Notes: generated from the sequence alone by a model not told the origin. Counted from the first letter of the stretch, positions 13,701-23,422 are shown. The stretch is 64,000 nt of DNA from Phoenix dactylifera (GCF_009389715.1 NC_052404.1:4976913-5040912), one strand, 5' to 3'. A program made the numbers and translations.

Positions 13701-16700
13701 ATCCCTGTTGAAGCATAAACATGATAATAGCGCCAACTAGTCCAGTGACTACCCTATGGGAACATGAGCGACAAATTAAAATGAGCCATTCTTTTGGCAT
13801 ACGAGACTATATTAACACACATTACAAACAAAATCAGAAAAATAATGAACACAAACTTTCTGGTCATATTACAAGATATGCAAAATATTATTATAATCAA
13901 ATTCCTAAATTAGGATACAAGGATGCTTATTTGATGAGACAAGGAGAATAGAAATATCAACAAAATTCTGCCACTTAGTAGAAAATCAGACATAAGAGCA
14001 GCTGCACTAGTGCTCCAGTTCAGTGGGTGCTCCTTTTTGCTTCAAATAAGACACAGCTGTGCGGTTTCAGTTCATAGGATGATAATCCTGCAGCCTGATG
14101 AACACTGGGATCAGAATCACTTGAAAAGAATCCCGGAAATGGAAGGGAAGTATCAACCAACCGAAGCCAAACAACTCCTTCTGACTGTTCAGGCAAGACA
14201 GTGCTCTCCGGATGGGCACTAGCATTGAAAGAAATGAACAAGTCACCATCATCTGAATTTGACAGCTTGTCATCCATCTCTGCCCTCAATGTCATGGCAA
14301 GGAACTTGCATGATGGCTTTCCCCAATTTGGCCGCGATTGACTGCTTCCATGCCAGTCAATATTTTCTAATTCCAGAAAGTTCCTTCTCTGAAAAATATC
14401 TCCTCTACGCATTCTAAGTGAACTCATAAATGCAATGAATTGGGTAATTTGCCTGCCAAAGACTGTTTGTAGGCCATTCCAGCCAATAGGCTGCCTGCCA
14501 ATGTAAGATGGTGAACCACCTGTTGAGTAGCCACACTCATCTCCCATATTAAGAACAGGAACGCCAAGTGAAACAAACAGGACAAACAAAAAATTGCGTA
14601 TCTGTTTAAGCCGGATATCAAGCACAGTATTATTGTTTGTGGAACCTTCTTCACCACAATTCCAACTTAATTCTGAAGCCAGGTCACCATTACTGAAGCT
14701 GACCAAATCAACAAGAGTTAGTCCAAAGTTCTTTGTAATATAGTTGAAAGAGAATGCTGGACCCCTGGAAGAGAAGAGATCCCCACTGCCACAAAGTCGG
14801 GTAGCAAGGTCTCTGAGTAGTCCTTCACCCCTCAAAAAGTTCCTTACATCACTGCAAAACCTTGTGTTCATTTCTGCCCACCTTTTCCAATGAGGAAATT
14901 GGATTTCCATGTACGAATTGTCAAGTGGGGACCAGCAGTCCGCAATGATCTTTGTCTTGGATAGTATTGGATCAAATGCTATAGCTTCAACTAAAGGGGG
15001 ACGAGATAAATAATCACCATTTAGGCCTCGAGCCAGAAACGAAGAATTAATAAAGCAAAAGCCATCAACGTGAAATTCTACTACCCAATGCCGGAGGCTG
15101 TCCAAAATCAGTTGCTGAACAACAGGATTACTACATTTCAATACATTATAGGCCCCAGACCCCAAGTCCCCGTCAACAATATAATAAGATGAATTATCAA
15201 TTCCCCGAAATGATATTGTCTGACAGGCTGCATCCCCCTCCACACCCGTCTGAGTGAAAGCAACCTCCAAAAGAACCTCTATGCCATGGGCATGCAGCAT
15301 CTTAACCATCTCTTTCATTGAATTAATAGCTGAAACACCATCAGATGCATGCCCATATGAGTGCATCGGTGAAAAGAAATGATATGGAAAGTAGGGGCCT
15401 TTATGCTCATCAAAGGAAAATATTGGCTCTAACAAAACTGCGTTAACACCAAGAGTTCTGAAATGTTCTACTTTCTCAATCAGACCAGCAAAAGTCCCAG
15501 AAACGTTTTCAGGCAGGCCGCTGGTCTTGTTCTTTGTAAACTGCCCCACGTTCAGTCGATAAACAACAAGTTTCTCCATCGGCAGCCGTGGATGGACATC
15601 ACCACTCCAATCAAAGCTATGCTCAAAGCCTAGAGAGCCAAGACACTTCGCTAAGGACACCGATTCACCTCGATCCGGAACGAAATCTCCAAGCACCTTG
15701 GCATATGGATCCAACAAGACATGATGCGCATGAAATCTGTCCTCCTTATCCCAAAGCCCCGATCCCTTGCAGCGATATCCATAGCTGACAAAGTTCCCCA
15801 TACTCTCCATAGAAACATGCCATATATCGCCCGTGCGATTAACATATGGATCCAAATCCATTTCTAATGATGGTTCCCTTGTTTTCCCATCAAACAGACA
15901 CAGAACAACACCCTCCGCATTCCTCGAGAATAGAGAAAAATTGACGGCTCCATCATCAGAAATAGAAACACCCAAGGGCATAGGCCATCCAGGACCCAAA
16001 CCAACAGGAACACAAAATTTTGTCTTCCTATGAGTTCTTATGTCGGAGACGGACGCCGGCGAGGACACTAAAAACGATAGATAGAATGGGATCCGAGCAG
16101 AATCAAACTCCAACTCCACCATATATCCTCCTAACGAGTTCCGGACAAACGCCACCTGCGAATCCTGAACTAACAATTGAGAAGAATCCGACCTGAATAT
16201 ACCCCAATTCATAACCAACCCATCCTCACCAACAGCCCGAGGCAAGGACGAAACTTCAACACGAACAGCATACCTCATACTCTTCGTCCCCACCAATACC
16301 TTCACGAGCCCGCCGATTTCAGTCCTAAACATATAAGAAAACGGCTTCTGCAACTCTTGAGTGGAATCACTCACTCCCAAATCAGGAGCTAGCTGTTCGA
16401 CAGAACTCTGCGACATCGCACAGACTATTAACTCATGAGAACTACGAGAAGTATGCAAACTCATGGGAACTTTTCCACTATATCTGCATCTTTTTTGGAC
16501 TGAAGGAATCAGCTCCGCGATGCCGCGGTCCGCAACGCGTGCAGCCGGTTTCATCATCAGCATCGAAAGAGTAGATGCCATCATGAATGAATACGATTGC
16601 GATTGGGAAACGGTGTAAAATCACTCCAAATTCGGGAGGAACAAAGAGCAGATCGAAGAGATTTATCGAGATCTTGGAGGAAAGAAAGAAGGTATGGGGT

Positions 16701-16973
16701 TTTGAAGGAAGAGAGTAGGGAAGGGGAGTAGTAAATTTAGAGGAGGAGGAGGAGAAGGAGGAGGAAGGGGAAGGGGAAGGGCTTCTTACATGGGATTTTT
16801 TCGAGGAGGGGGGCGGCGACCTCGCGGAGGATCCAGGCAAGGATGAGGGAGAGGGCGAAGAGGCCACAGTAGGCGAGGCGGGCGGAGCGGCGGGACATGG
16901 AGGACGCGACGGAGGTGCAGAGGCCGCAGGTGCAGCTCGCGCAGCAGGATGCCAGGCACGACGCCGCCCACAT
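7478..16973 (-). CDS. Serine incorporator (SERINC/TMS/Tde1) family membrane protein, six exons
   Basis: Minus-strand exons 16973-16790, 13662-13423, 9777-9666, 9573-9399, 8278-8038 and 7776-7478 join with GT/AG borders and compatible phases into 1251 nt, i.e. 416 residues plus stop, the usual plant SERINC length. Diagnostic peptides in order: cysteine-rich start MWAASCLASCCASCTCGLC, APLLEKIPWINTF, FQTDAVLRVSLGNFLFF, SKFGSGFFLLVQVILLLDF, FNPSGHDCGLNVFFIVMT, PASVISVYCAYLCYSGL, EPRDYACNGLHKHSK and GLLTTVISVVYSAVRTGSS, then an acidic loop and the ending WTLVAPLILPDREF. About ten hydrophobic segments are visible. The family is named for a proposed role in getting serine into membrane lipids; plant functions are poorly defined. 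Intron 1 (16789-13663) contains the whole ISA2 gene on the same strand. Intron 2 (13422-9778) carries a hAT MITE. An ATG 11 nt upstream (16984) opens another frame overlapping the start. Confidence 0.93.
10493..11119. mobile_element. hAT-type MITE with 8-bp TSD, in SERINC intron 2
   Basis: The ends are imperfect terminal inverted repeats: TAGAGGTGGTAATGG on the left, and the reverse complement of the right end reads TAGGGATGGAAATAG (11 of 15 match). The 627-bp unit is flanked by an exact 8-bp duplication AGTAGCAC (10485-10492 and 11120-11127), the target length of hAT elements. Subterminal regions are full of CCAACCC / GGGTTGGG motifs in opposite orientations near the two ends, so much of the element could fold on itself. 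No transposase is present. A long TA microsatellite sits inside. Confidence 0.85.
10679..10741. repeat. (TA)n microsatellite
   Basis: About 60 bp of almost uninterrupted TA dinucleotides inside the hAT MITE, giving spurious tyrosine/isoleucine-repeat ORFs on either strand. Probably length-polymorphic. Confidence 0.95.
14020..16584 (-). CDS. ISA2: Isoamylase-type starch debranching enzyme, ISA2 (non-catalytic subunit), intronless
   Basis: One uninterrupted 854-codon ORF. Residues 1-55 are a basic, Ser/Ala-rich leader fitting a chloroplast transit peptide (second in-frame ATG at codon 2). About 195-300 is a CBM48-like N-terminal domain; about 335-760 is the GH13 isoamylase barrel. The conserved GH13 regions are recognisable but altered: region I GIEVLLEVAFTQTG (434-447), region II DGFCFINSS (507-515), where the usual nucleophile Asp of GFRFDLA is Ile512, region III IIADCWSP (546-553), where the acid/base Glu is Asp549, and region IV GVPVLNMGDECGYSTGG (674-690). 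Loss of catalytic residues is the known hallmark of ISA2, which is inactive itself but forms a hetero-oligomer with ISA1 in amylopectin synthesis in plastids. The gene is intronless, as known for ISA2 in other plants. It sits inside SERINC intron 1, its start 205 nt after the exon-1 donor and its stop 357 nt before the exon-2 acceptor, so separate promoter space is very small. Confidence 0.93.
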   Translation of the reverse strand: MMASTLSMLMMKPAARVADRGIAELIPSVQKRCRYSGKVPMSLHTSRSSHELIVCAMSQSSVEQLAPDLGVSDSTQELQKPFSYMFRTEIGGLVKVLVGTKSMRYAVRVEVSSLPRAVGEDGLVMNWGIFRSDSSQLLVQDSQVAFVRNSLGGYMVELEFDSARIPFYLSFLVSSPASVSDIRTHRKTKFCVPVGLGPGWPMPLGVSISDDGAVNFSLFSRNAEGVVLCLFDGKTREPSLEMDLDPYVNRTGDIWHVSMESMGNFVSYGYRCKGSGLWDKEDRFHAHHVLLDPYAKVLGDFVPDRGESVSLAKCLGSLGFEHSFDWSGDVHPRLPMEKLVVYRLNVGQFTKNKTSGLPENVSGTFAGLIEKVEHFRTLGVNAVLLEPIFSFDEHKGPYFPYHFFSPMHSYGHASDGVSAINSMKEMVKMLHAHGIEVLLEVAFTQTGVEGDAACQTISFRGIDNSSYYIVDGDLGSGAYNVLKCSNPVVQQLILDSLRHWVVEFHVDGFCFINSSFLARGLNGDYLSRPPLVEAIAFDPILSKTKIIADCWSPLDNSYMEIQFPHWKRWAEMNTRFCSDVRNFLRGEGLLRDLATRLCGSGDLFSSRGPAFSFNYITKNFGLTLVDLVSFSNGDLASELSWNCGEEGSTNNNTVLDIRLKQIRNFLFVLFVSLGVPVLNMGDECGYSTGGSPSYIGRQPIGWNGLQTVFGRQITQFIAFMSSLRMRRGDIFQRRNFLELENIDWHGSSQSRPNWGKPSCKFLAMTLRAEMDDKLSNSDDGDLFISFNASAHPESTVLPEQSEGVVWLRLVDTSLPFPGFFSSDSDPSVHQAAGLSSYELKPHSCVLFEAKRSTH

Positions 16974-17250
16974 CCCCTCTTCACTTCACTTCACGCCTTT
17001 CTTCTCTCTATCTCCGTTCTTTCACGGCGCTGTCCGCTTCCTACTTTTTTTTCTCTCTCTCTGCTCCTCGACCACAGAGAGATCCAGGAAATAACGACAG
17101 CTGGAGAAAAGAGCGGTGGAATCCGAGTTTGGGTCGCGAACCCGGTTATACACGAGCGTGGAGCACGTGGGACGGGTCGTTGAGAATGGTGGATCAATTG
17201 GTCACAGAATCGCACGCGGCTTCGATCCCCCACGTGGACTGGGACAAAGG
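16974..17250 (-). promoter_or_regulatory. SERINC (and probably ISA2) upstream region with two G-boxes
   Basis: Upstream of the SERINC ATG (16973) is a CT-rich leader (about 16980-17085, suited to a 5' UTR). Two perfect CACGTG G-boxes follow at 17164-17169 and 17231-17236, about 190-260 bp before the start codon. The block 17089-17335 is repeated nearby (17671-17870) and again in the distal duplicate (35876-36080), the second G-box surviving in all three. Inference: this is the promoter of SERINC and, given the nested layout, may also drive ISA2. An out-of-frame ATG at 16984 could act as an overlapping upstream ORF. Confidence 0.5.
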
Positions 17251-18160
17251 ACGAACAAGAACTGATTTTGTTTTTTTTTTCGCTAAAGAGCAAGAACTGA
17301 TTCCGATAGGTTCTCTCAGCTTCTGGAATTAGAATTTAAGCAATGATGCTGACTTTAAATTAAGTGAATCCAACCAAAATCAAATTGCTTTAGATCAAAA
17401 TACACCATCAATTTCAAACTATCATTGTCTCAGTATGGTATGAAATTGTTTCAATACATTAATAAATCTTTCATACCACACCATGCGCCCGACATTGAAT
17501 CAGTATTTTACCGTACATTTTATACGGTGAGAATTGCAGCATCGTGTATCATATTTGAGATCATTTTTTAATTATCTAAAAATTGCAAAATAATTATAGT
17601 ATTATAATATATTAATTTTATGCAATAAAATATTTTTGATGATATAATAAAATATATTAAGAATGAGTGTAAATAACGAGAATAAGAGAGCAATGGAATC
17701 CGAGTTTGGGTCGCGAACCCGGTTATACAAGAGCGTGGAGCCCGTGGGACGGGTCGTTGGGAATGGTGGATCAATTGGTTCCAAAATCGCACGCGGCTCT
17801 GCGCCCCCCACGTGGATTGGGATAAAGGATGAACAAGAACTGATTCCGGTAGGTTCTCCAAGCTTATGAAATTAGAATTTAAGTAATGATGCTGAATCCA
17901 ACCAAAATCAAATTGCTTGAGATACACCATCCATTTTGTACATGTGCCATGCTATCATTGTCTAAGTACACTATGGAGCTGCTTTTCGTATTACGTGCCA
18001 ATATTACGATCAAATTTGGTACAGTACGATGTATCATATTTGAAATCATTTTTTTAATTATCTAAAAAGTACAAAATAATTATAGTATTATAATGTATTA
18101 ATTTTATTTAATAATTTTTTATGACATAATAAAATATATTAAGAATAAGAGTAAACAACA
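17089..18160. repeat. Tandem duplication (period 582 bp) of the SERINC upstream region
   Basis: The stretch starting AAATAACGA at 17089 is repeated from 17671. Both copies hold the string GGAATCCGAGTTTGGGTCGC, a G-box CCCACGTGGA, AAGAACTGATTCCG and an AT-rich tail ending AATAAAATATATTAAGAAT. The second copy lacks about 90 bp. The distal paralogous copy (35876-36420) carries only one unit, so the doubling occurred after the segmental duplication, or one unit was lost there. Confidence 0.8.
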
Positions 18161-18289
18161 CGAATTTTAAAAAAAAATTAATCCAGAAAATACTTTACAT
18201 GTTGGGAAGTATATAATAAGATAATCTAGTCATCGGAGTATATAATAATAAAATTTAAAATATAAATTGTTGATTTTGGACATAGGATA

Positions 18290-18310
18290 TTAGAGAGAGA
18301 GAGAGAGAGA
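18290..18310. repeat. (GA)n microsatellite
   Basis: About 20 bp of GA repeats; the paralogous site near 36564 has only a short remnant, so the tract differs between the two copies. Confidence 0.8.
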
Positions 18311-18736
18311 CAAAGAGAGAAGAAAATCTAAGATTTTATTTGACAAAACTAAAACTAAGATAAGCATTAGTGTATGGTATAATAATAAATTATGAGATTA
18401 TGCACTTTACTTCGAAAATTTTAGATGAATATTGTACAATATAAATCACGAAGATTTGGGTTTAATTTGGTGGAACATCCTCTTCCCTCGAAGTCAAGTC
18501 AGCGAATAAGATTTTTTTTTCCAAACAAAAGTTGCAACTAAACAACTTAATATTAAAACACCAACCAAGCTAACCTGATGAAATCAATCAGGTAGGTTTG
18601 GTTCTTGAGATGATGTACTATCTTGTCCTGAATCATCTTGCACGCGTTGCATGCTACCTAGCCAACTACGAAACCGGCATAAAACTGGTCGAACATAATG
18701 TTTTTTTAATGTTAGAACCATTACTACAGTAACAAT

Positions 18737-19884
18737 TGAAAGATCCTACATCGGCTAGACTCGTTTCAGAGCCTGGGCGTATGAGGCAGGTGTCTCCAAA
18801 TCCTACAGACGCGTTTTAGGTGGAAAACAAAATCGGAGAGAGGTATGAGCGGCGCATGTGCATGCGTGCGGTCCCTGAAACCGGACAATATCTCTGGCAG
18901 GGGAGCCCCGTGTTCCCCCCTCATGTGGCCCCCATGTGGGCACTGGGTGCCTTACGTGCCCCGCGCAGGCGGGGGTATGATATTTGGTATCAGAGCCGAA
19001 GACGGCTCTAGTCTGAGGGTGGGTGAATGAAAGATCCCACATCAGCTAGACTCGTTTCAGAGCTTGGGCATATGAAGCGGGTGTCTCCAAATTCTGCAGA
19101 CGCATTTTGGGTGGAAAACAAAATCGAGGCGGGGTCTGAGCAGCGCGTGCGCGCGGGTGTGGGCCTCGAAACCGGACAATATCTGGCAGGGGAGCCCCGT
19201 GTTCCCCTCTCATATGGCCTCCACGTGGGCACTGGGTGCCTCACATAGGGCTGTTAACGAGCCGAGCCGAGCCCGAGCCTGGGAGAGCTCGGCTCGACTC
19301 GTTTCATAGAAGCTCGGGCTCGGTAACGAGCTCTGTATTGGGCTCAAGCTCGGGCTTGTTTGGCAAAGCAAAGGCTCGGGCATGAGCTTGTAAAGCTTGT
19401 TTCAATTACGAGCTCCAGAACGAGCCCGAGCTCGGGCTCGATATCAGGCTATTTTTCTCTATGTGGTCAATTTTTTATGAATTATGCTGCTGAAATAAAA
19501 TTTTTCAGTGGAAGACTAGAACTCGTTTGGGCTCGTGAGCTGCTCGGGCTCATTAACAACCCTAGCCTCACATGCCCCGTACAGGCGGAGGCGTGATATT
19601 TGGTATCAGAGCTGAGGACGACTCTAGTCCGAGGGTGGGTGAATGAAAGATCCCACATCGGCTAGACTCGTTTCAGAGGCTGAGCATATGATGCGAGTGT
19701 TTCTAAATCCTGCAGACGTGTTTTGGATGAAAAACAAAATCGGGGAGAGGTCTGAGCAGCGTGCGCGTGCGCACGGGCCCCAAATCAAACAATATCTAGC
19801 AGGGGAGCTCCGTGTTCCCTCCTTATGTGGCTCCCATGTGGGCACTGGGTGCCTCACGTGCCCTGCGCAAGCGAGGGTGTGACA
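18737..19884 (+). mobile_element. Trimeric TRIM/SMART-like retroelement: LTR-int-LTR-int-LTR
   Basis: Three direct repeats of about 241-246 bp lie at 18737-18982, 19028-19598 (244 bp once a nested MITE is removed) and 19644-19884. Each begins TGAAAGATCC(C/T)ACATC and ends TGATA or TGACA. The first two are each followed, two bases later, by TGGTATCAGAGC (18985-18996, 19601-19612), an exact initiator-Met primer-binding site. A purine tract GAGGGTGGGTGAA then runs straight into the next LTR. The interior is only about 45 bp: PBS plus PPT and almost nothing else. Flanks ACAAT and GCAAC fit a mutated 5-bp target duplication. The paralogous locus near 43960 reads through as an empty site (GTAATAGCAACATCC), showing this was an insertion after the segmental duplication. 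Confidence 0.85.
19246..19564. mobile_element. hAT-type MITE nested in the second TRIM LTR
   Basis: A 319-bp unit has inverted ends TAGGGCTGTTAACGAGCC (left) and TAGGGTTGTTAATGAGCC (right, reverse complement), differing at two positions. It is flanked by an exact 8-bp duplication GCCTCACA (19238-19245 and 19565-19572). The interior is dominated by GAGCTCG/CGAGCCC-type motifs. No coding capacity. Removing it restores the second LTR to the same length as its sisters. Confidence 0.9.
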
Positions 19885-20284
19885 GCAACATCCCTAAAAA
19901 CTTAGTATACCATTCATCTAAAGTTTAGAGAAGAATAGAGCACGAAGCCTTTTTCATGGAGATATCTCATGGACAATTTATACTGAAAGATATTATTCCA
20001 TTGTTTCCATAGCATATATACTATCTAATGACACAAAGAAGCCTCGAGGTGGGAGAGTGAAATATTTAAATTGGATGAAAGGTAAGCCTAGGTGCATGAT
20101 CGAGACTGAGATTATTGCCTACTTACTACCCTTGTCCATCAAATTGCCTGATTTTTTCTCAAAAAAAAAAAAAAATAGTCCAGTTACTTCTAGAGCATCA
20201 TAGTTAAGAATTGTTAGCACAGTTGGGTAGCAACTTACTCCTAAGAGCCTCTTGGAGGTCTGGTACTCAAAAATTATACAAATC

Positions 20285-20565
20285 TAATATATATCTTGCA
20301 AATAGAATGAACCATTTGCAAGATATGTATTTTTTTTTGAGAATTAAAAAATGTAAAATTTTCAACACCCGCATATCATGCATGTGTTGAGTATGGATGC
20401 TTTTGTTAGTACAACATGCATGAGCCAATATATATCGCTCAAATAGAAGGAACCATTTGCAAGATATATATATATGAAATAAGAAATGTAAAATTTTGAA
20501 TGACCACATATCATGCATGTTTTGATAATAGATGTTTTCTTAGTACAAATATGCATGTTTACATA
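20285..20565. repeat. Two-copy tandem repeat, about 143-bp period
   Basis: 20285-20422 and 20425-20560 share AACCATTTGCAAGATAT, AAATGTAAAATTTT, CATATCATGCATGT and a following TTAGTACAA. The copies are diverged. ORFs over it are repeat-born and have no recognised product. Confidence 0.65.
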
Positions 20566-22941
20566 CACCTATCAGATTGATGATTGCTTATTTGGCTAAT
20601 TTAAGCCTAATAAAAAACATTTGTCACAAATAGTTTTCCAGTAATCATATATAGAAGCATATCTAAAAGGTCGATGCACACTATAATTTTTCATTATCGC
20701 CATATAAACACCATGCCGAGATTTGAACTTGGTGATTTGATTACTCACATTTATATGTATATTTAACTTCATAACATTCTAAATTTCACATAACCAACAT
20801 TGATGTTTTATTTGTAGGTCTCTGCAATAGCTTCTAGATATACATACCTAACAAACTTTAAGATGTTCGCGCTATATTATTATAACTTCTCTTCCCATTT
20901 AAAAGAATGGAACTTAACTTAGTCTAATAAAATCTGACCTCAGTTGAAAAGTACCCCATTTTTCTTTCTTGCGAAGGCCATCACCTATATAAAAGGAAAT
21001 TAATTTGGAAGATTTCCTCCTCTTAATCTGATTGTTTTTCCTGCATCACAAGACCTATGAGCTATATAAAAGAATTTCCTCCTCCTAATTTTTGTCACCT
21101 CCATTTCAGCCCGGCATCCTCATGTGCTACTATAAAATAAGGAAAGCTGGTTCCTCCAAGTGCTTCCCCTGCTCAAATGAGATCTCCTTTGGAGCTATAG
21201 TAGACATCTCTCAAGTAAAGCATAGGGGAGCAAATCCTTCTTGGTCCTTCCTGATCTCCTTGATGGATGGCTTGTAATGGTTTAGAGAAAGGGTGTGTGG
21301 AAGCATATAGCATGTTGAATCTAGACACTGAAGGGTGCTCGAATGGTGGAAATAGGTTCTGAAAGGTCTGATGGAGAGAGGAAGAAGAAGGGAATGACTC
21401 CAGTCTTAGCTAAGCTTTCAATTGTTCTTCTCATTAAGATCTGATGATGATGAAGAAGAAGAAGAACAGAAGTCTTCATTTGACTAGAATCTTCACTAAA
21501 TTTTCAATCTTTCCTTTCATTTCTTTTCATGTGCATGAGGTAAGGAGGTATTTACAAAGTTTGGGGAGCTGATTTATTGGATAAAACTGATTCTTTTAGA
21601 GTCTTCTATAGGATAGATTGACAAAATTTATGGTGCATGTAAGTGGCTGAAGCGGGTTGGTGGAAATGGCTTGCGTGGCAAAGAAGGGAAATTGATGAAT
21701 CTAAAGTCTTGCAGGTAAATACATTCTTAATGTCAAATAAGAAACAATGTGGGAGATAGTTGAATTGGTATTTTGGACAAAAATACATTAGAGCCAACGT
21801 TGTATGAAAACATCAATTATGTGTAAATACAAGATTGATGTAATTTTATTTGGATCATGTATAAATTTGGCATAATTAAAACCAACTAAATAAAAGATGA
21901 ATAAATTTAGTATTCCTCAAAAAATCAATTTGATATTTGAGTCAAAACCTATTAAATTAGATCAAGCATCAATGCAAACCTAGAAAAAATAGATCAGGCT
22001 TGGAAAATACAATGAATAATTTTTTTAACATTAAATATGGAAGAGCAACTTGAAGGATTATGTAGCACCGGACTTGCCTTACCCCCTAACCCAGTTCCAA
22101 ACTCTACCTCAACTCAGTTGAGTTGGGCGAGTTAGGCTAGCAGACTCGCCAACAATGAATTAATTATGTGGCACCTCTCAATTTTTATTGCTGGCCATTC
22201 TCTTTGCAGGAATCAATTAATTTTTTAATTAATTTATTAGGTAGAAAATATTATTTTAATTCTTAATTTGCTACTTCAGCAAATTTAAAAATTACGTGCA
22301 GTTACATACTTACATGGCACTAAAGGACAGACAACGTTGCGCTTCGTCTGTCTGACTTCGGAATTTTGCATGATTTCTTAATCTTTTTGACCAAATATCT
22401 ACGAGCTGAATTTTACCGACCGGATTGCTAGTACACTAAAATTTCATTATACAAAAATACATTTTTACTAATAATTATTAGTTAGTATAATAAGATATAT
22501 TATGAATATTGTTTATTATTGTAATAATATTTCTAATTTATAAGAACAAATTATTTCATAGTGATAAAAATAATATAGTAATTATTGTTATAATAATTTA
22601 ATAATATTTAATAACAATTTAATAATATCATTACATTTTTATTATAATTATAAAAATAGTATGATAATTATTATAGTATAATAGTAGAAAAGCAGTTCAT
22701 TGTTTCCAACTTCAGTCAATCATTTGCAGGAATACCATAACACTTTCAGCATTATACAACCCAATAGCCGCAATTGTATTTACAATTTTCAAATGCAACT
22801 TTAATTGCAGCATTTCTAATTGCAATCTGTATTTGAATTATATGCAACAGAGGTGTAGGCATAGAAACAACGCCTAAAAAAAATAGAATAAATAACAAAA
22901 ACTCCTAGGGAGCAGTGAAGCTAGATCTCCTGGAATATATA
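20566..22941. other. Intergenic, AT-rich, no gene seen
   Basis: No ORF here has a recognisable product. 22090-22215 (containing CTCAGTTGAGTTGGG and GAATTAATTATGTGGCACC) is matched by 44180-44300, so the segmental duplication reaches at least this far although 20100-22090 has no counterpart there. 22440-22690 is very AT-rich simple sequence. Confidence 0.5.
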
Positions 22942-23422
22942 GGGCTCGTTTGGTTCGCAGGAAAACGAGGGGGAAAAGTGTGGTCAACGGGAAAGTAATA
23001 AAATGCCTCTTGTTTGGTTGGAGTTTTCAAAGGAGAGAGATGGGAAAGTTGTATTCCCATGGGAATATGATTCCCACATTTCATGGGAAAGTCTTTCCCA
23101 TGAGAAACATGGGAAAGTTACTTTCCCATGAGGTGGGAATCACTCCTTTTTTATTTTTTCCCAAAAAGACCCTTCAGCATTAAAGAAGCATTAAAGAGGC
23201 ATTAAAGACCTAATTTTTATTAAGGGCATAATAGGAATTATACATAACTTTCCTAGGAAAGTGGATGGTCAACCAAACATAAGCACTTTGGAAATTAGTC
23301 ACTTTCCCATGGTTAACCAAACATGTCAAAAGTACTTTCCTAGGTATCCTCTTCCCAGGAATCTGATTCCCAGGAATCATAGTTCTATGAGGGAAAATAC
23401 TTCCCGCGAACCAAACGAGCCC
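22942..23422. mobile_element. Tourist/PIF-Harbinger-like MITE
   Basis: Inverted termini GGGCTCGTTTGGTTCGC at both ends (left 22942-22958; right end as reverse complement), with 3-bp flanks ATA on each side (22939-22941 and 23423-23425). The 481-bp interior is built from repeated TGGGAAAGT / ACTTTCCCA blocks in both orientations (about 23040-23135 and 23290-23340), so the element is strongly self-complementary. No transposase. The 3-bp flank length fits Harbinger-type elements; the ATA sequence is off the usual TWA, hence moderate certainty on the class. Confidence 0.7.

Noticed and set aside
13721..13951. 76-codon plus ORF 3' of ISA2, with a similar open stretch at 31560-31660
   Set aside because: Conserved only because both lie in the segmental duplication; AT-rich, no domain, and in the SERINC intron on the opposite strand.
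16478..16984. 168-codon minus ORF over SERINC exon 1 as a separate protein gene
   Set aside because: Pro/Ala/Ser-rich, overlaps the recognised SERINC start in another frame and crosses the intron; kept only as a possible upstream ORF.
19027..19248. ORFs within the TRIM array (several 60-80 codons on both strands)
   Set aside because: Repeat-born; the TRIM has no coding capacity.
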